Positions 1 through 6,943 of a DNA stretch of 23,472 nt are shown piece by piece. The stretch covers positions 1-23,472 of the forward strand of contig DAOVXI010000007.1 in the NCBI GenBank assembly GCA_030636245.1. The letters run 5' to 3'. The notes below the pieces were generated by a model. It did no database searches, had not been told where the DNA came from, and was given only the letters and a program-made list of their open reading frames with translations. Source of the DNA: Deltaproteobacteria bacterium. Its GTDB lineage: Bacteria; Desulfobacterota; GWC2-55-46; DRQE01. Made by a program: the position numbers and the translations under genes. Within the stretch, counting starts at the first letter, position 1, and each line of letters opens with the position of its first letter.

Positions 1-36
1 AGCAAACTTCATCATATCTCTGAGGAACAGGTTTAG
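1..36 (+). CDS. Possible C-terminal tail of an upstream protein (partial)
   Basis: From the first base, frame 1 is open for 11 codons (S K L H H I S E E Q V) and ends in TAG at 34-36. This may be the last residues of a gene that starts before the window. The stretch is too short to identify and could be chance, so nothing about function can be said. Confidence 0.2.
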   Translation, partial: SKLHHISEEQV

Positions 37-93
37 AAGATAATAGACGGAAACCCTTTGCCAAAACCGCCTGTTTCTGATAATTTATTCTTA

Positions 94-474
94 ATGCTAC
101 AGAAGATCCTACTCATAGCCGCGGCAGGTGCCGCGGGCACTCTTTTAAGGTTCGCCCTATCGGGCGCCGTTCAGAAGGGACTCGGAAGCGCGGCCTTTCC
201 ATACGGCACTCTTGCGGTAAATGTTATCGGCTGCTTTCTATTCGGCCTCATCTTCACCCTCGCCGAAGAGAAGATGCTTATAAGCTCTGAAGCTCGCATC
301 ATCTTGCTTGTAGGTTTCATGGGTGCCTTCACGACCTTCTCCACCTTCGGCTTTGAAACAGCCGCATTCATAAGGGACTCTCAGTGGGGTTTTGCAGCTC
401 TTAACGTCGCAACACAGAACATAACAGGCATCCTGGCCATCTTCGGCGGGATAATACTTGGCCGAACTATATAA
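94..474 (+). CDS. crcB: Fluoride-specific ion channel CrcB/FluC
   Basis: Small inner-membrane protein of the CrcB/FluC family, which works as a dual-topology dimer and lets toxic fluoride leave the cell. Visible family marks are an N-terminal GAAGTLLRF-like segment, NVIGCFLFG in the second helix, and the signature VGFMGAFTTFSTFGFET, whose Thr/Phe residues line the fluoride path. Four hydrophobic helices are apparent. I chose the ATG at 94 (MLQKILLIAAAG..., 126 residues) because family members begin right at the first helix. An in-frame TTG at 58 would add 12 polar residues and has a slightly better purine stretch (GGAAA) upstream, so the start is not certain. No fluoride riboswitch is visible in the 57 bases before it. 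It looks like a single-gene unit separated from ald by 154 bases. Confidence 0.93.
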   Translation: MLQKILLIAAAGAAGTLLRFALSGAVQKGLGSAAFPYGTLAVNVIGCFLFGLIFTLAEEKMLISSEARIILLVGFMGAFTTFSTFGFETAAFIRDSQWGFAALNVATQNITGILAIFGGIILGRTI

Positions 475-529
475 ATGCTTCTATAATATCTTATTCGATT
501 CAGCGTCCTCAACAATGACTAAAAATTCT

Positions 530-625
530 CCAACTATTTAAACACTCAATAACATACGTAAACGGATAGCAAGAACATTACAAATAGAACTGCTGATAAA
601 TAAAAATCTTTTCCAACTATTTAAA
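530..625 (+). repeat. Short direct repeat in the crcB-ald spacer
   Basis: The 13-mer CCAACTATTTAAA occurs at 530-542 and again at 613-625, each preceded by a similar AAAAAT(T)CT stretch, about 83 bases apart. The second copy lies directly in front of the ald start. It could be an operator-like pair or a small duplication; the sequence alone does not decide. The rest of the 475-628 spacer is AT-rich, with a lone TATAAT at 482-487 that lacks a good -35 box. Confidence 0.35.
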
Positions 626-628
626 AAT

Positions 629-1729
629 ATGATAATCGGTGTTCCAAAAGAGATAAAGGATAACGAGTACCGCGTGGGCATGGTCCCTTACGGTGTTAAA
701 GCCCTCACGGGCAAGGGACACACGGTGCTTATCGAAGAGGATGCGGGGCTTGGCAGCGCAATAGCGAACGCGGAGTTCAAGGACGCCGGCGCCGAGTTGC
801 TCAATTCCGCAGAGGAGCTTTACTCAAGGGCTGAGCTTATAGTGAAGGTCAAGGAGCCTATTGAGTGCGAGTACAAGTATTTCAGGGAAGACCTATCCAT
901 ATTTACCTTCCTCCACCTTGCCGCCAAAAAAGAACTTGCCGAGGCTCTCATAAGTAGCGGCATTACGGCCATTGCCTATGAGACCGTGACGGATAAGAGT
1001 AACGTCCTGCCGATACTGAAGCCCATGAGCGAGGTCGCGGGGAAATTATCAACCCAAGTCGGCGCGCATTACCTCCTAAAACAAAACAAGGGCCGCGGCG
1101 TACTCTTAGGCGGGGTTCCCGGGGTCGCCCACGGACACGTTTGCGTTCTTGGTGCGGGCACGGTGGGGCTAAATGCCATTCAAATTGCCATAGGGCTTGG
1201 TGCAGAGGTTACGGTCCTGGACATTGACACTGAAAAATTCCGCCACCTTGACGAACTATACGGCACCAAGGTAAACACCCTCCACTCTAACCCCATGAGC
1301 ATAGAAGAGACGGTCAAGGAGGCTGATCTGGTCATAGGAGCGGTGCACATCCCCGGGGCGAGGACGACGACCCTTGTAACCGAGGAACTTGTCAAAAAGA
1401 TGAAAAAAGGTAGTGTTATCATAGATGTATCCGTGGATCAGGGGGGCTGTATCGAGACCACCCGCCCGACGACCCACACGGAACCGACCTTTATTCTCCA
1501 TGACGTGATCCACTACGGGGTAACCAACATGCCCGGCTCTGTACCCAGAACCTCAACCTTTGCGTTGACCAATGCCACCCTCCCTTATATTCAAAAGATG
1601 GCTGAGAATGGCACTCTGGAAGCCTGCCTTTCAACTAAAGAGCTCAAGAACGGGATAAACATCTCAGGAGGCAAGGTTACCCATCCGGAGGTAGCCGAAA
1701 GCCTTGGCTTGACCCCAGGAGAACTTTAA
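629..1729 (+). CDS. ald: Alanine dehydrogenase
   Basis: NAD-dependent L-alanine dehydrogenase: it interconverts L-alanine and pyruvate plus ammonia in the cytoplasm, serving alanine catabolism or ammonia assimilation. At 366 residues it has the normal family length. The substrate-site residues sit exactly where expected: R15 (EYRVG), K75 (VKVKEP) and H96 (FLHLAA). The central Rossmann motif VLGAGTVG follows the GVPGV turn near residues 165-180, and the DVSVDQGG segment after residue 265 carries the catalytic aspartate region. The start at ATG 629 gives the canonical MIIGVPKEIK N-terminus. No Shine-Dalgarno sequence is visible; the upstream bases are AT-rich and hold one copy of a 13-base direct repeat. 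It is probably monocistronic. Identity is clear; its physiological direction is not. Confidence 0.97.
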   Translation: MIIGVPKEIKDNEYRVGMVPYGVKALTGKGHTVLIEEDAGLGSAIANAEFKDAGAELLNSAEELYSRAELIVKVKEPIECEYKYFREDLSIFTFLHLAAKKELAEALISSGITAIAYETVTDKSNVLPILKPMSEVAGKLSTQVGAHYLLKQNKGRGVLLGGVPGVAHGHVCVLGAGTVGLNAIQIAIGLGAEVTVLDIDTEKFRHLDELYGTKVNTLHSNPMSIEETVKEADLVIGAVHIPGARTTTLVTEELVKKMKKGSVIIDVSVDQGGCIETTRPTTHTEPTFILHDVIHYGVTNMPGSVPRTSTFALTNATLPYIQKMAENGTLEACLSTKELKNGINISGGKVTHPEVAESLGLTPGEL

Positions 1730-1783
1730 GAATCCACCCGGCCTTTTCAGCGCCCCATAAAAGCCCAAAACCTGTGATTTTAC

Positions 1784-1813
1784 TTGACTATTCCGCCCGA
1801 AATGAGGTATTTT
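1784..1813 (+). promoter_or_regulatory. Candidate sigma-70 promoter for the lysS-lpxK cluster
   Basis: TTGACT at 1784-1789 is followed 18 bases later by TATTTT at 1808-1813. A better -10 (TATAAT at 1823-1828) lies nearby but has no matching -35. Either would give a 5' leader of roughly 70-100 bases ahead of the GTG at 1915, which has AGGAG at 1901-1905. The spacer from 1730 to 1914 shows no clear terminator for ald. Confidence 0.4.
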
Positions 1814-1914
1814 AATATACTATATAATAGCCGTAGATTGTCCATAGTAATGCTTCGATTACTTAACGGGATAAATTTTGACGCATATAAATAAATAATG
1901 AGGAGACTTTTTTA

Positions 1915-3459
1915 GTGGAAGGCAGAAGCCAGGAATTTAAGCAACGTGTAGAAAAACTGGGACGCATACGTGAGAGCGGGGTAAACCCTTATCCAAACGA
2001 CTTCAAACCCGACTCTTGCTTGAAAGATATATTCAAAGATCATAACGGTAAAACAAAAGAAGATCTTGAGGGAATGGATAGTTGCTTTACGGTCGCAGGA
2101 CGAGTGCTGGCCGTGAGGAGCTTCGGCAAGGCGGCCTTTGTTAAGATACAGGACCGTACGGCTTCGCTGCAGGTTTATCTGCAGCGCGATAACCTGACGG
2201 ATATCTGGCCCATTGCCAAAAAGATCGACGCCGGAGATTTCATAGGCATAAAAGGGAAACTTTTCAGGACAAAGACCGATGAGCTTACGCTCGATGCAGA
2301 GAGCTTCACACTTCTTACAAAGGGACTCAGCCCGCTTCCCGAAAAATGGCACGGGCTAAAGGACGTTGAGGCAAGGTACCGTCAAAGGTATGTAGACCTG
2401 ATGGTAAACCCTGACGTAAGAGAGGTCTTCAGAAAGAGAACAGAGATAATACGCCTCATAAGAAAGTACCTTAACGATCGCGATTACCTTGAGGTGGAAA
2501 CACCCATGATGCAGCACATAGCCGGAGGGGCCGCGGCAAGGCCGTTCGTTACGCACCATAACGCACTTGATACGGACCTTTATCTTCGTATAGCCCCCGA
2601 GCTGTATTTGAAGAGACTTGTCATCGGCGGCTTTGAACGGGTATTCGAGATAAACAGGAACTTCAGGAACGAAGGGACATCCACTCAACACAACCCCGAG
2701 TTCACCATGCTTGAGTTCTATGAGGCTTACGCTGACTTCGAAGACCTTATGAAGCTTACCGAAGACATGGTAAGCGGTATCGCACAAGAGCTGCACGGCT
2801 CAACAAAGGTTATGTATCAGGGCACAGAGCTTGACTTTACCGCCCCATGGAAAAGGCTTACAATAAAAGAAGCCGTACTGGAGCACTCGGACGCGACCGA
2901 AGAGATATTAAATGACCGTGACAAGTCCCTTGAGTTCCTTCGAGAGGTCAACCCCAGACTTCCCGAGGGATGGGACAAGCTGAGTCACGGAAAGATCATA
3001 GTTGAGATATTCGAGGCAATAGGTGAGGAAAACCTTATCCAGCCGACCTTCGTAACGCACTTTCCCATCGAGGTCTCCCCTCTGTCGAGAAAGAACGACA
3101 AGGACGAAACACTGGTCGACCGCTTTGAGCTTATCTGCGCGGGACGTGAGATCGCAAACGCATTTAGTGAGCTTAACGATCCGATAGACCAGCGAGAAAG
3201 ATTCGTCTCACAGGTTAAGGAACGTGAGGCCGGTGACGATGAGGCCCAGCCAATGGACGAGGACTTCTTAAGGGCGATGGAGTACGGCATGCCCCCGACA
3301 GCCGGGGAAGGCATCGGGATAGACCGCCTTGTCATGCTCCTTACCGATTCGCCTTCGATAAGAGACGTTATCCTCTTCCCGCTCCTTAAGCCGGAGGCAA
3401 AGCAGGAAAGTAAGGAACAAGAAGAGACACAAAATAATAAAAAAGGCAAAAAGGCTTGA
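1915..3459 (+). CDS. lysS: Lysyl-tRNA synthetase, class II
   Basis: Charges tRNA-Lys with lysine using ATP. The 514 residues show the class II layout: an N-terminal OB-fold anticodon-binding domain (about residues 55-150, VAGRVLAVRSFGKAAFVKIQD), motif 2 with FRNEG followed by THNPEF-like SSTQHNPEFTMLEFY, and motif 3 GIGIDRLVMLL near residue 465. The GTG start at 1915 is supported by AGGAG nine bases upstream and by family length. The C-terminus carries a lysine- and glutamate-rich tail of about 20 residues beyond the catalytic core, not expected to be catalytic. It is the first gene of the long envelope cluster, only 10 bases before lolC, a linkage also seen in Deltaproteobacteria, so envelope genes may be read from its promoter. 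Confidence 0.97.
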   Translation: MEGRSQEFKQRVEKLGRIRESGVNPYPNDFKPDSCLKDIFKDHNGKTKEDLEGMDSCFTVAGRVLAVRSFGKAAFVKIQDRTASLQVYLQRDNLTDIWPIAKKIDAGDFIGIKGKLFRTKTDELTLDAESFTLLTKGLSPLPEKWHGLKDVEARYRQRYVDLMVNPDVREVFRKRTEIIRLIRKYLNDRDYLEVETPMMQHIAGGAAARPFVTHHNALDTDLYLRIAPELYLKRLVIGGFERVFEINRNFRNEGTSTQHNPEFTMLEFYEAYADFEDLMKLTEDMVSGIAQELHGSTKVMYQGTELDFTAPWKRLTIKEAVLEHSDATEEILNDRDKSLEFLREVNPRLPEGWDKLSHGKIIVEIFEAIGEENLIQPTFVTHFPIEVSPLSRKNDKDETLVDRFELICAGREIANAFSELNDPIDQRERFVSQVKEREAGDDEAQPMDEDFLRAMEYGMPPTAGEGIGIDRLVMLLTDSPSIRDVILFPLLKPEAKQESKEQEETQNNKKGKKA

Positions 3460-3469
3460 TCTGAATCAT

Positions 3470-4735
3470 ATGGGTTATGAGCTCTTTATAGGCCTTAGGT
3501 ATTTAAGGGGGAAAAAGAAAAGCCGTTTTGTTTCGGTCATAACCTTTATCTCCATACTCGGCATTACCGTTGGAGTAACGGCGCTCATTATCGTTCTCTC
3601 GGTCATGAGCGGCTTTCAGGAAGATATAAAAGAGAAGATACTCGGCATCAACGCTCACATAGTCATCAGCGAGTTCGGCGGCACGATATACGATTATGAT
3701 ACTGTTTTAAAGAGCTCTCTTGCCATAGAGGAGGTAATAGGGGCAACCCCCTTTACATATAACCAGGCCATGCTCTCAACAGAGGACGGGGTTACAGGCT
3801 CTATAATACGCGGTATCGACACTGATACCGTCGGAGATGTAACCATACTGCCCGAGCGCCTTAAGGTCGGCTCACTTGAGGGGCTTAACAAAACATTCAG
3901 GGAGGCCGCAAAAGAAGACGACCTTCCCGGCATTGTTGTCGGAAGAGAGCTTGCGATCGGCCTTGGCGCAGGGCTTGGAGATGAAGTAAATATCATTAGC
4001 CCGTCCGGTTCATCCGCCTCCGGAGGCAACATACCCAGGATGGCGGCATTTAAAATAGTCGGTGTCTTTGAGCTGGGCATGTACGAGTATGACACCGGGC
4101 TTTCCTTTATATCCTTAAAGAACGCGCAGACCTTCTTTAAGCATAAGGGTGTTTCAGGGATTGAACTTAAGATAGCGGATATATATAAAGCCGAAGAGGT
4201 GAGCCAAAAAGTTTATGACGCGCTTCCCGGCTCTTACTGGACACGCACATGGATGGACATGAACAGAAACCTCTTTAACGCGCTCAAGCTCGAAAAAGGT
4301 GCGATATTCATAATCCTGACACTCATAATACTTGTCGCGGCGCTTAATATAATAAGCTCGCTCATAATGATAGTTATGGAAAAAAGTAAAGAGATAGCAA
4401 TACTGAAAAGCCTTGGGGCAAGCTCCACATCTATCATGAAGATATTTATGATAGACGGCATAATTATAGGCGTTATCGGTACCGCTCTAGGAGTGCTTCT
4501 TGGGGTTACAGGTGCCGTGTACCTGGACAATATCGTGGGCCTGATCGAGGAGATATTCAACTTCAAGCTCCTGCCCCCGAGTGTTTATTATATAGACAGG
4601 CTTCCCAGTAAGGTTGAGCCGGGCTCGGTTGTTATTATAGCTCTTATTTCGCTGGGGATAAGTTTTCTCGCTACCATATACCCGTCATACAAGGCTTCAA
4701 AGTATGATCCGGTAGAAGGATTAAGGTACGAATAA
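3470..4735 (+). CDS. lolC: Lipoprotein-releasing ABC transporter permease LolC/LolE
   Basis: Inner-membrane permease of the LolCDE system, which extracts outer-membrane lipoproteins and hands them to LolA. At 421 residues it has the family plan: one N-terminal helix (FVSVITFISILGITVGV), a large periplasmic domain (about residues 45-270), then three C-terminal helices with the FtsX/MacB-type EKSKEIAILKSLGAS coupling loop, ending in YPSYKASKYDPVEGLRYE. Only one permease gene is present, where enterobacteria have lolC and lolE, so the transporter may be a homodimer as in LolDF systems. The SD for the next gene (AAGGTGA) overlaps its stop codon. The ATPase lolD lies one gene downstream, split off by a cyclic-nucleotide-binding protein. 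C versus E cannot be told apart here. Confidence 0.92.
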   Translation: MGYELFIGLRYLRGKKKSRFVSVITFISILGITVGVTALIIVLSVMSGFQEDIKEKILGINAHIVISEFGGTIYDYDTVLKSSLAIEEVIGATPFTYNQAMLSTEDGVTGSIIRGIDTDTVGDVTILPERLKVGSLEGLNKTFREAAKEDDLPGIVVGRELAIGLGAGLGDEVNIISPSGSSASGGNIPRMAAFKIVGVFELGMYEYDTGLSFISLKNAQTFFKHKGVSGIELKIADIYKAEEVSQKVYDALPGSYWTRTWMDMNRNLFNALKLEKGAIFIILTLIILVAALNIISSLIMIVMEKSKEIAILKSLGASSTSIMKIFMIDGIIIGVIGTALGVLLGVTGAVYLDNIVGLIEEIFNFKLLPPSVYYIDRLPSKVEPGSVVIIALISLGISFLATIYPSYKASKYDPVEGLRYE

Positions 4736-4744
4736 GGTGATGCC

Positions 4745-6214
4745 ATGAAAACAAATATGCAGAACGTATTCAAGCTACGGGATAAGGCTGAAAAATTTTT
4801 CGAGAAAGGAAAATTTGAAAAGGCCCTGCACACCTATGAAGAGATACGTGTCTTCGGCAACAGCGACCCTAAGATATATATGCGGCTCGGCGATATAAAC
4901 CGCAAGCTGCAACACAAAGATGAGGCCATAAAGGCTTATAAGGACGCGGTAAACGTTTTCGCCCGTCAGGGCTTTGACATTAAAGCTATCGCCGTGTGCA
5001 AGATAATAACCGGGCTTGACCCCACGCAAAAAGATATCCAAAAGAAACTTGCGAAACTTTTGAATGACACAGGACGGGTAATAGAACCGCATGTTCCTGT
5101 TGCACCACCCACGGTATACGGTGTGGAGGAGGAAGAAGAGGCACCGGCAGAGGTGGTAGCGGAAGAGGTTGTAAGGCCTGAAGACCGTGTACTTATCATG
5201 CCCTCGGCCGAAGAAGAAGAGGAAGAAGCCGCAGAGATAGTAATGGAGGACGTCACGACAAAGCCCGATGGCACAGAGCTTGTTATGCCGGGTATCGGCA
5301 CAGCTGCGGAAGAAGATGATGATGAGGGGCCCCTTATAAGCCCGGACGAGATAGGGTTGCCGCCGACCCCAAAAGCAAAACCCAAGGCCCCACAAGCCAA
5401 ATCCACAAAGAGAGAGTTCCCAAGAACCCCTCTCTTCTCGGATTTTAACCGTGAGGAGCTCTTCGATGTTGTGAGCAAGGTCATATTCCGAGAAGTGCCC
5501 ATGAACAAGGTCGTCTTCAAGGAAGGCGACTCGGGCGACTCTATCTTTATCGTGGTCTCCGGTGAGCTTGACATAAAAGGAAACGCAAAGGACGGCTCCA
5601 TCATTTCAATAGACAGCCTGAAGGAAGGCGACTTCTTCGGCGAGTTCGGCTTCTTCTCTAAGCCGGTAAGAAAAACCACTGTTGCCACACTGACACCTGT
5701 TGAGCTGCTGGAGCTTAGAAAATCCGACATGGATTTAATAATCAAGAAGCACCCTCGCGTATCAAAGGTAATGTTTGAGTTCTATAAGGAGCGAGTTGCT
5801 GACAGATACATGGCCCTCTCAAAGGCATTCCGCCCGATGAGCCCGCATGACAGAAAAGAAGTTCTAAAAAGGGTTACATTAAAACAGTTTGGTGAAAACC
5901 AGAACATCATAACAGAGGGAGAAAAAGGTGACACCATGTACCTTATAAAGACCGGCGAGGTTTATATCTGGAAAAGCGACGGCAAGGGCGGAGAAACACA
6001 TATAACAGACCTTAAGGATGGTGACTTTTTTGGTGAGATAGCGTTAGCGACCAACAAACCCAGGACCGCCTCCGTAACGGCACACACCGATGTCGAGGTC
6101 ATTGAGTTCTCCCGTAAGACCATAAAAGACATCCTTGCCAAATACCCGGACATAAAGGACATACTTCTCGGCGTAATAAAAGAACGCGTCGAAGACGCGG
6201 ATAGGTTCAAGTAA
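4745..6214 (+). CDS. TPR and twin cyclic-nucleotide-binding domain protein
   Basis: Unnamed 489-residue cytoplasmic protein, with no signal peptide or membrane helix. Residues about 5-110 form TPR-like helical repeats (FFEKGKFEKALHTYEEI, then PKIYMRLGDINRKL, DEAIKAYKDAV). Residues about 127-205 are an acidic, low-complexity linker with runs of Glu and Asp. Two cyclic-nucleotide-binding (Crp/PKA-type) domains follow. The first starts near F231, with its phosphate cassette at FGEFGFFSKPVRKTT (F298). The second has the canonical cassette FGEIALATNKPRTAS (F429), where Arg is the residue that holds the cyclic phosphate. No DNA-binding or catalytic domain is seen, so it is probably a ligand-sensing scaffold. 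Its place between lolC and lolD, nine bases after lolC, suggests co-expression with lipoprotein export. Which nucleotide it binds, and its partner, are unknown. Confidence 0.85.
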   Translation: MKTNMQNVFKLRDKAEKFFEKGKFEKALHTYEEIRVFGNSDPKIYMRLGDINRKLQHKDEAIKAYKDAVNVFARQGFDIKAIAVCKIITGLDPTQKDIQKKLAKLLNDTGRVIEPHVPVAPPTVYGVEEEEEAPAEVVAEEVVRPEDRVLIMPSAEEEEEEAAEIVMEDVTTKPDGTELVMPGIGTAAEEDDDEGPLISPDEIGLPPTPKAKPKAPQAKSTKREFPRTPLFSDFNREELFDVVSKVIFREVPMNKVVFKEGDSGDSIFIVVSGELDIKGNAKDGSIISIDSLKEGDFFGEFGFFSKPVRKTTVATLTPVELLELRKSDMDLIIKKHPRVSKVMFEFYKERVADRYMALSKAFRPMSPHDRKEVLKRVTLKQFGENQNIITEGEKGDTMYLIKTGEVYIWKSDGKGGETHITDLKDGDFFGEIALATNKPRTASVTAHTDVEVIEFSRKTIKDILAKYPDIKDILLGVIKERVEDADRFK

Positions 6215-6237
6215 GGCCACAGGTCTTTTTTATATAT

Positions 6238-6915
6238 ATGAACATAATAACAACAAAGGGCCTTACAAAGAGCTACATTGACGGCGAGAGAACCATTGAT
6301 GTTCTAAGGGGCATAGACCTTGAGATCAAAGAAGGTGAAACTATCGCCATAGTGGGAGCATCAGGTGTCGGAAAGTCAACGCTGCTTAACATTCTCGGCA
6401 CACTGGACAGACCAAGCAGCGGCGAGGTTATCTTCGGGGGCGACTCGGTCTTTTCATTTGATGACAAGCGCCTTGCGGTATTCAGGAACTCTAATATCGG
6501 CTTTGTTTTTCAGTTCCACCACCTGTTGACCGAGTTTAGCGCTCAGGAAAACGTTATGATACCTGCACTTATAGCGGGGCGTAACTTTGCAGAGGCCGCA
6601 GAAAAAAGTGCGGCGCTTCTCACGGAAGTCGGACTTAAAGACAGACTTAAACACAAACCGGGGGAGCTTTCCGGGGGTGAACAGCAAAGAACAGCTATTG
6701 TAAGGGCCATGATCGAGCAACCCAAGCTGATACTTGCCGATGAGCCCACAGGAAATCTCGACAAAAAAACAGGTGAAGAGGTCTTCAGGCTACTACTGGA
6801 CAAGAACAAAAAGGAAGGCATCACCCTTGTGGTGGTAACTCATAATGAGCAGCTGGCCTCCATGATGAACAGAAGGCTTGAGATGACGGACGGAATAATT
6901 AAAGAGTTGCCCTAA
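6238..6915 (+). CDS. lolD: Lipoprotein-releasing ABC transporter ATP-binding protein LolD
   Basis: ATPase subunit that powers LolC-type permeases. At 225 residues it has normal length and all ABC motifs in order: Walker A GASGVGKST (residues 40-48), Q-loop in GFVFQFHHLL, signature LSGGEQQR (from 144), Walker B LILADEP with D168/E169, and the H-loop VVTHN. FQFHHLLTEFSAQENV is typical of the LolD/MacB branch and separates it from other importers and exporters. It starts 23 bases after the cyclic-nucleotide-binding gene. No strong Shine-Dalgarno is visible in the T-rich spacer, so coupling to the upstream gene is possible. It is followed after 28 bases by bamA. Confidence 0.95.
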   Translation: MNIITTKGLTKSYIDGERTIDVLRGIDLEIKEGETIAIVGASGVGKSTLLNILGTLDRPSSGEVIFGGDSVFSFDDKRLAVFRNSNIGFVFQFHHLLTEFSAQENVMIPALIAGRNFAEAAEKSAALLTEVGLKDRLKHKPGELSGGEQQRTAIVRAMIEQPKLILADEPTGNLDKKTGEEVFRLLLDKNKKEGITLVVVTHNEQLASMMNRRLEMTDGIIKELP

Positions 6916-6943
6916 TAACACGCTTGAAAGGAACACTATAGAT

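Noticed and set aside
4966..5745. Long minus-strand open frame of 259 codons inside the cyclic-nucleotide-binding gene
   Set aside because: It is a serine-rich antisense shadow of the Glu/Asp-rich coding strand with no start signal and no family resemblance.
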